DNA of 64,000 nt from Lewinellaceae bacterium (GTDB taxonomy: Bacteria > Bacteroidota > Bacteroidia > Chitinophagales > Saprospiraceae), in the NCBI GenBank assembly GCA_024644235.1, contig JAHELJ010000004.1:62001-126000 (forward strand), written 5' to 3'. Shown here piece by piece: positions 9,601 to 18,123 of the stretch. The notes below the pieces were generated by a model, which saw only the letters and a program-made list of their open reading frames with translations, did no database searches and was not told the origin of the DNA. A program made the translations under genes and the position numbers. Within the stretch, counting starts at the first letter, position 1. Each line of letters begins with the position of its first letter.

Positions 9601-10191
9601 AATCTGGAAAAAATTACCCATCACGGTGAACGGGCATCTGCTATTGTGAAATCGATGCTCCTCCATTCGCGAGCAGATAGCGGAAAAAGGGAAATGGTAG
9701 ACATCAATGCCCTGACGGATGAATATCTCAGACTTGCCTATCACGGCATGCGTGCCAAAGACAAGTCTTTTAATGTTTCGATGAAAACCGACTTTGATAC
9801 ATCTCTAGAGAAAATAGAGATGGTGCCGCAGGAGATTGGCAGGGTCTTGTTGAATCTGATAACGAATGCTTTCTATGCAGTGGCTGACAAAAAGAAAAAA
9901 TCAGATAATGGATTTTCTCCTGAGGTATCGGTGTCGACTAAAAGCAAGAAAAACCTGGTAGAGATATCTGTGAAGGACAATGGTAGTGGTATCCCTCAGG
10001 AACTGGTCGATAAGATATTCCAACCATTTTTTACCACTAAGCCTACAGGCGAAGGAACCGGATTGGGACTCTCTCTTAGCTATGATATTTTAAAAGCACA
10101 TGGTGGGGATATAAAAATTAAAACCGAAAACGGCGAGGGAACAGAAATGCTGGTGTTGTTACCATATGATAATAATGATTCCAAAGACTGA
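6637..10191 (+). CDS. Propeller-type sensor histidine kinase (reg_prop, Y_Y_Y, TM, HisKA, HATPase)
   Basis: The 1184-residue protein starts with a Sec signal peptide (cut near VVLAQ). It continues with a periplasmic beta-propeller of reg_prop blades (motifs such as FGFLWFGSHGGLHRYDG), a Y_Y_Y domain (about 781-850), one membrane helix after PPWWATWW (about 856-878), a charged coiled coil, HisKA with His944, and an ATPase with [15 protein letters not shown] and GTGLGLSL. There is no receiver or output domain. The ligand is unknown; related propeller sensors in gut Bacteroides detect oligosaccharides. Its core is closest to the kinase at 12731, with which it also shares the stretch after the membrane helix (GWR-HLFQKARV). 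The next kinase begins 8 bases after its stop, so both are probably in one transcript. Confidence 0.93.
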   Translation: MKTLRFLIVSLCCLAPSVVLAQIVTPEEDLDYDITEVTLPGGRLGNNVNAIVEGPFGFLWFGSHGGLHRYDGYEFITYKNLPGDTVEPTRSLTFPYIENLYWDSQNILWVTTYGGGLFRFDPSTEQFKHYKFDPENEQSISHARVMCAGEDRHSDLWFGTSRGLNKFDRETETFIRYYPFDPDPESPHNDIRNLYVDKSGKFWIAAGESFFSSNTGGLASYDDHTDSFRIYEYPKREAFSSDWVATRALLEDGSGNFWVGNSFGLEKLDRKSGIFTKMVYADNQPHAPGEGQRSDPAVFDILEDHNGGLWISTIGNPSYPSHLLRYDPQTSQIDHFPLTTSAWDIHESSDGTMWVAGASMSGRVFKITPKPTSYDLQRGGFYEEAFEKTNLHANLYRNEADVLASGSGPINMTIDPSSGHIWGTHVFWQTRGASLVNAHAILSRFQPNTDEITFYHLPQVKLNSSTSFRRAWGVGKIAVGKDGKLWASFPSDSVGVISFDPYTETLQQYVHDPTDSNSISSNYIVDLHVDALNNLWIATAEEGLNQLITETGKINRYNYNSPWNPGLNNFPIAIEGDETGTIWVGGHLWRADTTLLLKINPQTASIEEIPFLPPKSSPITDIAATGDGKYLGFILYESGIGILNLETKEIQFLNSQSGFEFDYVMSILADEDNFWIGDRDRGTFIRLSPSGERFLFQNSVLVGSWARRALKGPDGRLYFQNGEGWVEINPKEIQAIEDRDTGSLQLVDLYVLGEKQIPGPKELLNKPIWMVDQLRLPYDAETFAFRFSDFNYRNSRPAYRYRLYPYESIWRNTDIAPVANYYKVPTGSYRFQVQSATQNSNLSYQDIDLPVNKMPPWWATWWAYALYAGIIAFLGWRLHLFQKARVIRAERERTREKELEQAREIEKAYKELGVAHENLKATQSQLIHAEKMASLGELTAGIAHEIQNPLNFVNNFSEVSTELLDDIEEEFSKGDHQAAVELGKNLRQNLEKITHHGERASAIVKSMLLHSRADSGKREMVDINALTDEYLRLAYHGMRAKDKSFNVSMKTDFDTSLEKIEMVPQEIGRVLLNLITNAFYAVADKKKKSDNGFSPEVSVSTKSKKNLVEISVKDNGSGIPQELVDKIFQPFFTTKPTGEGTGLGLSLSYDILKAHGGDIKIKTENGEGTEMLVLLPYDNNDSKD

Positions 10192-10199
10192 CTGAAAAC

Positions 10200-12734
10200 A
10201 TGCAAGCTGAGGATAGGACATTGGAAGATAGGGATCTTCAATTCGCGGAAATCCGAAAGGAGATCCACGCATTAAATGACGAAGCATGGAAGATCCATAT
10301 TAGCAATCCCAGACTTGGACTAGAGTTGAGTAGCAAGGCGCTGTCTTTGTCAGAACAGATTGGTGATCTATCTGGTCAAGCATATGCTACCCGCAACATG
10401 GGCGTAAGTCACCGATATCTCTCTAATCTTGAAGATGCCTTGATGTTGTCACTCAAAGCACTGGAAATGTTTCAAGAGCTAGAAGATAAAAATGGGGAGG
10501 CGCAAGCCCTAGTATCTATTGCAGCGATTTTTTATTACATGGGGAACTATGAAAGGGCACTGGATCATTTCCTGCATGGATTGCAACTGGGAGAAGAGGT
10601 AATGAATGTCGAAGCAACCACATATGGCTATAATGGAGCTGGGTATCTATACAGTGTCTTAGGCCAGCATGAAAAAGGTTTGGAATTTCTTCGAAAGGCA
10701 TCAGCCTTGGTCAGTGAGCTCAAAAATTTTGAGTTAGAATCTTCTATTCTGGATAGTCTGGCTGTGGCTTATATAAATGACAATCAAATTGACAAGGCTT
10801 ACGATACCTATCTGACGTGCATGCGACTTTGTGAGAAACATGGAGAGAAAAGGAACTTAGGTTACAGTCACTATGGGATCGGGGAGATCTTTCTGAAGCA
10901 ACAAAAACTAGATGAAGCTGAAAAACATTTCGCGAAAAGTCTTGAGATCCATAAAAGTATAGAATATAAGACAGGAGTAAGTGGGGCACTTCTCCAATTG
11001 GGTAAAATCGCATTAGAACAGCATCAATTTGAAGATGCCAGAGAGTACCTGGAAAAGTCTCTGACTGTTGCTGAAGAAATCAAGGCAAAAGCTTGGATGT
11101 ACCGTGCTCACGAGGCCTTCTCAACATTATTTGAACTCAAGGAAGATTTCTCCCAGTTCAGTCATCACTTCAAACTTTTTCACCAATTCAAAGCAGAAGT
11201 CTTCAGAGATGAACAAGAGACTAAACAAAAATACCTGACGCTTCAGCATGATATAGATAAGCTCAAGCAGGAGACCGAAATCAATCGGTTGACAAACGTG
11301 GTTTTGAAAGAGAAAAATGAGGAGTTGGAAAAGAAGACTATTGAACTAGGTAGATCCTATGAAAGTGTGTCCGTCCTAAGTAAAATTGGTCGTGATATTA
11401 CATCAACATTGAATCTAGAGAACATCTTAAATACGGTCTACGAGAATGTAAACGAGTTAATGGATGCGACGGTATTTGGGATTGGCATTTACAATCCTGA
11501 AAATCGATGTATAGAGTACCAAATGTCTATAGAGAAAGGCAAACGCTATCAACCCTACACGCGAAGTATGGAGGATAAAAACCAGTTTCCGGTATGGTGC
11601 ATCGAAAATAAAAAGGAAGTTTTCATCAATGATATTCATGAAGAGTACTCTAAATATCTTCCTGAGAAGGATTTGACTATTTTGAGCAGTGCTGCTATGG
11701 AGGATGGATCTTTGCCCGAGAGTCCTAATTCACTGATCTACCTACCGTTGCTAGTCAAAGATGAAGTTATTGGTATTCTCTCGACCCAGTCTTACAAGAA
11801 GAATGCCTATACATCAAATGATTTAAACATGCTCAACACCCTCGCCTCCTACACGGCAGCGGCTCTTTACAATGCGCAGTCATTCGAAACCTTGCAGCGA
11901 ACCCTGGAAGAGCTGAAGATGACACAGACACAATTGATTCAGCAGGAAAAAATGGCATCTCTGGGAGAACTTACTGCAGGCATTGCTCATGAGATTCAGA
12001 ATCCATTGAACTTCGTCAACAACTTTTCGGAAGTCAGTGCAGAACTGATCGAAGAAATGGAAGACGCCATAAAAAAGGGGGAGCAAAATGAAGTCATTGA
12101 ATTGAGCGAAGACCTAAAGCAGAATCTGGAGAAGATTGCCCACCATGGCGAGCGGGCATCTGCCATTGTTAAATCGATGCTTCTGCATTCGAGAGCAGAA
12201 GGAGGAAAAAAGGAAATGGTCGATATAAATAACCTGGCTGATGAATACCTCAGGCTTGCCTATCACGGTATGCGCGCTAAGGACAAGTCTTTTAATGTAG
12301 CGATGAAAACCGACTTTGACGACTCGCTGGAAAGGATCCAGATAGTTCCACAAGATATTGGGAAGGTATTGCTGAACTTGATTAACAACGCTTTTCATGC
12401 CGTGTCTGCCGAAGCCAAGCGCAGGCAGGCGGTGGCTGACAAAAAGAAAAATTCGGAGAATGGCTTCATTCCGGAAGTTCTTGTTTGCACCAAGAGACTA
12501 ACTGACTGTGTTCAGATAACAGTGACAGATAATGGGGATGGAGTTCCTCAACATTTGATGGAGAAGATATTCCAGCCATTCTTTACCACTAAACCCACCG
12601 GGCAGGGAACCGGTTTGGGTCTGTCATTAAGTTATGATATCATAAAAGCTCATGGTGGAGATATTAAGGTGGAGAGTCAAGTTGGTCGCGGTTCGGAGTT
12701 TGTGATCGAATTATCCTATAAAGAAATGGGATGA
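10200..12734 (+). CDS. Cytoplasmic TPR-GAF histidine kinase
   Basis: The 844-residue protein has no signal peptide or membrane helix. Residues 1 to about 355 are tandem TPR units, visible as repeated A-x-G-x-Y and EKAL-type patterns. A coiled coil, a GAF domain (about 395-560), a second coiled coil, HisKA (His597) and an ATPase with [15 protein letters not shown] and GTGLGLSL follow. TPR arrays normally bind peptides or partner proteins and GAF domains small ligands, so this kinase probably reads an intracellular cue. Ten extra residues (SAEAKRRQAV, bases 12405-12434) lie between the N box and the rest of the ATPase, where the sister kinases have none. The stop overlaps the next start (ATGA), which implies translational coupling. 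Confidence 0.92.
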   Translation: MQAEDRTLEDRDLQFAEIRKEIHALNDEAWKIHISNPRLGLELSSKALSLSEQIGDLSGQAYATRNMGVSHRYLSNLEDALMLSLKALEMFQELEDKNGEAQALVSIAAIFYYMGNYERALDHFLHGLQLGEEVMNVEATTYGYNGAGYLYSVLGQHEKGLEFLRKASALVSELKNFELESSILDSLAVAYINDNQIDKAYDTYLTCMRLCEKHGEKRNLGYSHYGIGEIFLKQQKLDEAEKHFAKSLEIHKSIEYKTGVSGALLQLGKIALEQHQFEDAREYLEKSLTVAEEIKAKAWMYRAHEAFSTLFELKEDFSQFSHHFKLFHQFKAEVFRDEQETKQKYLTLQHDIDKLKQETEINRLTNVVLKEKNEELEKKTIELGRSYESVSVLSKIGRDITSTLNLENILNTVYENVNELMDATVFGIGIYNPENRCIEYQMSIEKGKRYQPYTRSMEDKNQFPVWCIENKKEVFINDIHEEYSKYLPEKDLTILSSAAMEDGSLPESPNSLIYLPLLVKDEVIGILSTQSYKKNAYTSNDLNMLNTLASYTAAALYNAQSFETLQRTLEELKMTQTQLIQQEKMASLGELTAGIAHEIQNPLNFVNNFSEVSAELIEEMEDAIKKGEQNEVIELSEDLKQNLEKIAHHGERASAIVKSMLLHSRAEGGKKEMVDINNLADEYLRLAYHGMRAKDKSFNVAMKTDFDDSLERIQIVPQDIGKVLLNLINNAFHAVSAEAKRRQAVADKKKNSENGFIPEVLVCTKRLTDCVQITVTDNGDGVPQHLMEKIFQPFFTTKPTGQGTGLGLSLSYDIIKAHGGDIKVESQVGRGSEFVIELSYKEMG
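12405..12434. repeat. 30-bp in-frame insertion inside the kinase ATPase domain
   Basis: Compared with the kinase at 6637 (TTCTATGCAGTG then GCTGACAAAAAG), this gene has 30 extra bases between the equivalent GCCGTG and GCTGAC. The insert ends in GCGGTG, so the Ala-Val codon pair is doubled. It contains CTGCC near one end and CAGGCAGG near the other, resembling the extragenic palindromes at 1963 and 6417. Confidence 0.6.
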
Positions 12735-15700
12735 AAGATTGGTTCTTAATATTTATCCTTTTCTCCTCCCTTACATCAATTTCGCAAGAAGTTGAGATTT
12801 CGCCAGTAGTGCTTAATGGAGAGCAGCTGCCTGCGAGTATAGTTGGTATTACTCAGGACAATGATGGTTATCTATGGCTGTGTGATAACCGCTACGGTCT
12901 GTTTCGCTTCGATGGCATCAATCTCCAGCAGTACAGTTCCCAACCTGGGAATCCAAATAGCCTGACTACAAATAATACTGAATGCCTGGCCACAGATGGA
13001 GAGAATATTTGGGTAGGCACGTTTGCCAATGGTCTCAATAAATTCGATCCGAAATCCAATCAATATACACGATATCTGCATGATCCCACCGATCCAAGCA
13101 CCATCCGCTCGGATCATATTCGGACTTTGCAATTTGACGACAAAGGGATGTTATGGATCGGCACTTTACATGGTGTGGATAAATTGGATCCTAACACCGG
13201 TACTTTCACGCATGTTCATACACAGGATCCTGATGAAGATATTCTAAGGTCGGAACATATTCGTGCCATGTATTTTGATCGGGATGGTATCCTGTGGATT
13301 GGAAGTAGCAGTCCTTTTCCGAATGAAGCTACTGTTGGGGGGCTGTTTAGGTTTGATACTGAGCTTGGAGAAATTCAGCACTTCAAAGCGGATGGCGGAA
13401 AAAATTCCTTAAAGAACAATATGGTTCGTGCCATATTTGAAGATAGTCGAGGTGTATTTTGGATCGGCACTGCCGGCGATGGATTGCATACGATGGATCG
13501 AGAGAGTGGGATCATCAAACATCATCCCTATATCGCTGAAAACCCTCAAGAACTTAGTCGCTCACCCGTAAATAACACCAATTTAATTGATCATATCACA
13601 TTCATTAATGAGGATAATGAAGGATCAATATGGATAGGCACTTTTGGTGGTGGATTATGTCGATATGATCCTGTCACGGAGATCACCGAATATTACAATA
13701 CGGAGAATACACCGTTCCTTATGGGATCTGATGGATTTTGGACCTCTTTTAAATCAAGAGATAACTTATTATGGGTATCTACTTGGTATCCTACGGAATC
13801 TGATCAATTTATCCTGAAAATCAATGGCCGGCCGAACAGGATCAAGGAAAGACAAATCCAAGGAACCACACTGATTCGCAGTTTTGCTGAAGATAACTCA
13901 GGTGCCATCTATTTTGGCACCATCGACGGTGTATGGAAAGAAAGTCTAAATGGAGCAATGGAGCGTATTCTGCCTTTGAGTTGTATCCAAAGCGGAGCTG
14001 GTGCTGGAGTTAGGGAATTGGAGTTCGATGCAAGAGGTAATCTATGGCTACCCACAATTCGAGGTGTTTATAAATTCGATACGTTGTCCAGAGATCTTGA
14101 TTTCTTCCATGCGGATACAAATTCAGCATTTGGGCTTTCTCACAACAACGTTCGTTCTGTCAAATACCTCGGTGGTGACCAACTGCTTGTCGGTTCACAA
14201 GGTGGTTTAGATTTACTAAATACGGAAACCCATGAGATATCAAAAATTGAATACAACGGAAGGGATTCCACTATTGTCGCATTAGATATTCACAAAATGT
14301 TGCTGGATTCTTACGGAGAGATTTGGATAGCTGCCGGATATAAAGGCCCCAAAAGATTGGACTGGAAAGAACGTCAATTTAAGGACTATGACTTTTCCAC
14401 GTCCTGGTACACGGACATCTTTGAAGATAGTCGGAAAAACCTTTGGTTTTGCACAGAAAATGAAGGACTTTTTTCCTACAATCGAGAGCAAGATCGTTTT
14501 GATCAAGTCCAGGATAAAAGAGGCCTTCTAAATCCTTCAACCAGCGTGTTCTATATCACAGAAGATCTAGAGCAAAATCTTTGGCTTGTAATCAATGGAG
14601 GTTTACTGAGATTAGATCCAGAATCATTCGAGACACGCCTATACGGAACAAGTTGGGGTTTCCGATTTGCTGAGGTCCTTGGTAGTTTTTCTTCATCGAG
14701 TGGTGAGGTATTTATGGGTAAAGGAAATGGTTACTACCGTTTCCGTCCAAGCGACCTTGAGATAGTTGAATTTGACTCTCCAGAACCGTTTATCAGTCAG
14801 ATTTATGTAGATAATGAAAAGATCGATTTTGGCAGTAGACAGCCAGTGACGGATGAAAGTATTGTTGATTTGCTTTCCTTGCGTCATGATCAAAACAACA
14901 TCTCGTTTGATATCCACCACATTGATTATTTAATCAAGCCTGGTGATGCTAAATTACAGTATCGATTATTTGGATATGAACCGAAATGGCATGATAGTAG
15001 AAGTGGCGATGAGATAGCTTACTATAACTTAATTCCTGGTGATTATGAGCTAAGGCTCAGGGCTTTGGATATGAATGGCAATTGGAGAGAGTCATCGGCC
15101 CAGTTTACGATCTTAAAACCTTGGTGGCGAACCTGGTGGGCATATGCATTATATGCTTTTATCCTGGCTTTTTTGGGTTGGCGGGTGCACCTCTTTCAAA
15201 AAGCTCGAGTGGTTAGGGCCGAGCGAGAGAAGATCCGGGAAAAAGAACTTGAACAGGCAAGGGAGATTGAAAAAGCTTATCACCAGCTGAAAAGCACGCA
15301 AGCTCAGTTAGTCCACGCTGAGAAAATGGCATCCCTCGGTGAGTTGACCGCAGGCATTGCCCACGAGATTCAGAATCCTTTGAATTTTGTCAACAATTTT
15401 TCTGAGGTAAGCAGCGAATTGGTAGATGACATAAACGACGAGCTGAAGAAAGGAGATCCTGCTGCCGCCATCCAACTGGGCAAGGACCTCAAACAGAATC
15501 TAGAGAAGATTGCTCACCATGGAGACCGGGCTGCTGCCATAGTAAGATCGATGCTTCTGCATTCCCGCTCCGATAGTGGAAAAAGAGAATCGGTTGATAT
15601 TAATGCATTAACCGATGAATATCTTAGACTGGCATATCATGGGATGCGCGCCAAAGACAAGTCCTTCAACGTATCAATGAAGACCGACTTTGATTCCTCA

Positions 15701-16066
15701 TTACAAAAGATAGAGCTGGTGCCCCAGGACATTGGCAGAGTCCTATTGAATTTGATCACTAATGCTTTCTATGCGGTTTCCGATAAGAAGAAGGATGGGG
15801 GTAACGGTTTTGCTCCTGAGGTGTCGGTAGCCACCAGAGAGACAAAAAATTTTGTAGAAATATCGGTGAAGGACAACGGCAATGGGGTGCCTGAACATTT
15901 GATCGATAAGATATTTCAACCTTTTTTTACAACAAAGCCGACGGGCGAAGGCACCGGTCTAGGGTTGTCACTTAGCTATGATATTCTGAAAGCGCATGGC
16001 GGTGATATCAAAATGAAGTCTGAAAACGGGAAAGGAACTGAATTCACGATACAATTACCTAATTAA
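12731..16066 (+). CDS. Propeller-type sensor histidine kinase (reg_prop, Y_Y_Y, TM, HisKA, HATPase)
   Basis: A signal peptide of about 19 residues (FLIFILFSSLTSISQ) leads into a reg_prop beta-propeller with repeated GxLWIGxxxGL blades. A Y_Y_Y domain (about 705-790), a membrane helix (about 800-820, after KPWWRTWW), a coiled coil and a kinase core with His878, [15 protein letters not shown] and GTGLGLSL follow; total 1111 residues. It overlaps the preceding kinase by 4 bases. The stand-alone receiver starts 12 bases after its stop, making that receiver the most likely direct partner. No receiver or DNA-binding domain is fused to it. Confidence 0.93.
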   Translation: MKDWFLIFILFSSLTSISQEVEISPVVLNGEQLPASIVGITQDNDGYLWLCDNRYGLFRFDGINLQQYSSQPGNPNSLTTNNTECLATDGENIWVGTFANGLNKFDPKSNQYTRYLHDPTDPSTIRSDHIRTLQFDDKGMLWIGTLHGVDKLDPNTGTFTHVHTQDPDEDILRSEHIRAMYFDRDGILWIGSSSPFPNEATVGGLFRFDTELGEIQHFKADGGKNSLKNNMVRAIFEDSRGVFWIGTAGDGLHTMDRESGIIKHHPYIAENPQELSRSPVNNTNLIDHITFINEDNEGSIWIGTFGGGLCRYDPVTEITEYYNTENTPFLMGSDGFWTSFKSRDNLLWVSTWYPTESDQFILKINGRPNRIKERQIQGTTLIRSFAEDNSGAIYFGTIDGVWKESLNGAMERILPLSCIQSGAGAGVRELEFDARGNLWLPTIRGVYKFDTLSRDLDFFHADTNSAFGLSHNNVRSVKYLGGDQLLVGSQGGLDLLNTETHEISKIEYNGRDSTIVALDIHKMLLDSYGEIWIAAGYKGPKRLDWKERQFKDYDFSTSWYTDIFEDSRKNLWFCTENEGLFSYNREQDRFDQVQDKRGLLNPSTSVFYITEDLEQNLWLVINGGLLRLDPESFETRLYGTSWGFRFAEVLGSFSSSSGEVFMGKGNGYYRFRPSDLEIVEFDSPEPFISQIYVDNEKIDFGSRQPVTDESIVDLLSLRHDQNNISFDIHHIDYLIKPGDAKLQYRLFGYEPKWHDSRSGDEIAYYNLIPGDYELRLRALDMNGNWRESSAQFTILKPWWRTWWAYALYAFILAFLGWRVHLFQKARVVRAEREKIREKELEQAREIEKAYHQLKSTQAQLVHAEKMASLGELTAGIAHEIQNPLNFVNNFSEVSSELVDDINDELKKGDPAAAIQLGKDLKQNLEKIAHHGDRAAAIVRSMLLHSRSDSGKRESVDINALTDEYLRLAYHGMRAKDKSFNVSMKTDFDSSLQKIELVPQDIGRVLLNLITNAFYAVSDKKKDGGNGFAPEVSVATRETKNFVEISVKDNGNGVPEHLIDKIFQPFFTTKPTGEGTGLGLSLSYDILKAHGGDIKMKSENGKGTEFTIQLPN

Positions 16067-16078
16067 ACACAAGAAACC

Positions 16079-16465
16079 ATGTCGAAAAAAATTCTGGTTG
16101 TAGATGATGAAAAAGATGTACAATTCTTATTTCAGCAACGCTTCCGACGGGAAATAAGAAACGAAGAAATGCAATTTGCTTTTGCGTTTTCCGGTGAAGA
16201 AGCCCTGGAGTATCTCGATAATAATCCCCAGGAAGCTGTACTTATTTTGTCTGATATCAACATGCCGGGAATGAGCGGATTGGAATTACTGGGAAATATT
16301 AAATCAAATTACACCGAGCCTCCACCAATCGTGATGATGATCACCGCTTATGGTGATGAAGAAAACTACAATGCAGCGATGCGATTGGGAGCAGATGATT
16401 TTCTCACTAAACCGCTGGATTTTCCCATATTGAAGGATAGATTGAAGAAGGTGATTATTGAGTAG
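16079..16465 (+). CDS. Stand-alone receiver-domain response regulator
   Basis: At 128 residues this is a single receiver domain of CheY size with no output domain. Acidic pocket D9-D10, phospho-acceptor D59 (LSDINMPGMSG), the conserved Thr in MMITAYGD and Lys in FLTKPLD are all present. It lies 12 bases after the last of five kinases. Its N-terminal helix pattern (FRREIRNEEMQFAFAF) is shared with the receiver of the cyclase at 17051 ([16 protein letters not shown]), so the two receivers are close paralogues likely to read the same kinases. It could be a phosphate relay or sink, or act by protein contact. Confidence 0.93.
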   Translation: MSKKILVVDDEKDVQFLFQQRFRREIRNEEMQFAFAFSGEEALEYLDNNPQEAVLILSDINMPGMSGLELLGNIKSNYTEPPPIVMMITAYGDEENYNAAMRLGADDFLTKPLDFPILKDRLKKVIIE

Positions 16466-16570
16466 AATGGTGGAATGGTGGAATGGTGGAATGGTAGAAT
16501 AGTGGAATAGTTGAAGAGTAGAAATGTGGAATGGTAGAAGAGTAGAATAGTGGAATGGTAGAATAGCGCT
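16466..16570. repeat. Imperfect 8-bp tandem repeat (AATGGTGG type)
   Basis: About 13 units of an 8-bp motif (AATGGTGG, AATGGTAG, AATAGTGG, AAGAGTAG and similar) run directly after the receiver stop codon. G and T dominate one strand. The array has no open frame of note. Confidence 0.85.
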
Positions 16571-16618
16571 GAGTAGAGTAGTAGTGACCTGTATAACGTC
16601 CTTTTTAATAACTGATTA

Positions 16619-16990
16619 GTGGGAGAAACTAGATTTAAAGATTTGAAGGTTTACCAGGGCTCCACAGAGTTGTGCAGGAAGATATTTGAAGTAGTCAAAC
16701 AATTTCCAAGTGAGGAAAAAGATCGACTAGGGGATCAGTTGATTCGAAGCACGCGAAAATGTCCGGCAAACATTGCAAGGACATGGTCGATATCACTATC
16801 AAGAGAATATTCAATATTGCGCGAATTGCAAGGGGATCTTTGTGTGAAACGATTGATCATTTAGATACTGCCCTTGAATCTAAATACATAGGGACCTGCC
16901 CAAAGATTTGATCGAAGAAACTATTATAGTTTTGAAGATCTTGAATGGATACATCACATATTAAATGGAGAAAAATCAAGTGTGGAGGAT
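16619..16990 (+). pseudogene. Decayed four-helix-bundle protein (23S rRNA intervening-sequence family)
   Basis: A GTG start at 16619 opens with FKDLKVYQ and continues with FEVVKQFPSEEK and LGDQLIRS, the typical opening of the 23S rRNA-IVP / four-helix-bundle family (normally about 120 residues). After CPANIA the frame loses the family's EGW-type motif and ends at 16864 (81 codons). Family-like residues reappear in another frame just downstream (CETIDHLDTALESKYI, about 16840-16890), and again later as LKILNGYI (about 16930). At least two frameshifts are needed, so the gene is broken. Such genes occur widely in Bacteroidota, often singly between unrelated genes. Confidence 0.75.
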
Positions 16991-17050
16991 ATTTGAAACA
17001 CTAAATCAAGCCTACTCACAACTGAACAATTATACTACTCATTAAGAAAG

Positions 17051-18091
17051 ATGACAAAAATACTAGTGGTCGACGACGAAACGGATCTCGAAGTTTTAAT
17101 CAAGCAGAAATTTCGAAAGAAGATCAGAGAGAATAAATATGAATTTGTGTTTGCAATTAATGGGGTGCACGCCCTAGAGCAGTTAGAACAACATGATGAT
17201 GTGGCAGTAGTACTGAGCGATATCAACATGCCGGAAATGGACGGCCTCACCCTGCTGACGAAATTGAGCGAACAAAACCAGTTGCTTAAATCGGTAATAG
17301 TCTCTGCATACGGGGATATGGAAAATATTCGCACCGCAATGAACCGGGGTGCTTTTGATTTCATCACCAAGCCGATCAATTTTGATGACCTGGAGCTTAC
17401 CATGGAAAAAACCATCAAGCACGTCAATCAAATGCGGCAGACGATGCAGGCTGTCAAAGAGAATAATATTCTCAAGATGTATGTCGATGAGACGGTCCTC
17501 AATTTTATGGGAGGTCGCGAATTTGAATCGTCAGTGATGGCCAATGAGACGATTGAGGCTACGGTGGCTTTTATCGATATCTGTGGATTTACCCAAATTA
17601 GCGAGAACGAATCTGCTGACAAGGTCGTCCAGTTGTTGAACAGCTATTTCGATGTAATGGTGAAAGAAATTCTGGAACAGGAAGGATTTATTGACAAATT
17701 TATCGGAGACGCGGTAATGGCTGTCTTTAAAGGTGAATATCACCTCGACCGTGCGATCGACGCCTGTCTGGCGGTACGGCAGAGCATAGAGCAGTTGCCC
17801 CAACCCGAGGATTCAATAGATTTCAAACCAGATGTTTCGATAGGTATAAATAGCGGTGAGATGATTTCCGGGAATATTGGATCCGGTCAACTTCTGAGGT
17901 TGGATTACACGGTAATTGGAGATACCGTAAATACAGCACAGCGGCTTGAATCGGTGGCTGAGCCTGGCCAGATCATTATCAATCAAAGTGCTTACGACAA
18001 GATTAAAGAATCCTTCAAGTGCCGGAAGGTGGGGGAAAAGAATCTGAAGCATAAGGGGGAGCCAGCTGTGATCTACGAAGTACTTGAGTAA
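17051..18091 (+). CDS. Response regulator with class III adenylate cyclase output
   Basis: Residues 1-120 are a receiver with D8-D9, phospho-acceptor D57 ([11 protein letters not shown]), SAYGD and TKP motifs. A helical linker (about 120-160) leads to a class III cyclase domain (about 165-346). Metal-binding Asp residues appear in FIDICGFT and [10 protein letters not shown]. Lys in DKFIGD and Asp in [11 protein letters not shown] form the pair that normally selects ATP, so I call it adenylate rather than guanylate cyclase. The transition-state region VNTAQRLE is intact. The cyclase would be cytosolic and switched by phosphorylation from one or more of the upstream kinases. It is the only clear output enzyme of the signalling island. 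The next gene starts 32 bases later. Confidence 0.92.
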   Translation: MTKILVVDDETDLEVLIKQKFRKKIRENKYEFVFAINGVHALEQLEQHDDVAVVLSDINMPEMDGLTLLTKLSEQNQLLKSVIVSAYGDMENIRTAMNRGAFDFITKPINFDDLELTMEKTIKHVNQMRQTMQAVKENNILKMYVDETVLNFMGGREFESSVMANETIEATVAFIDICGFTQISENESADKVVQLLNSYFDVMVKEILEQEGFIDKFIGDAVMAVFKGEYHLDRAIDACLAVRQSIEQLPQPEDSIDFKPDVSIGINSGEMISGNIGSGQLLRLDYTVIGDTVNTAQRLESVAEPGQIIINQSAYDKIKESFKCRKVGEKNLKHKGEPAVIYEVLE

Positions 18092-18123
18092 CGGGACTCA
18101 TCTCACCAACCAACCAAACTCAT

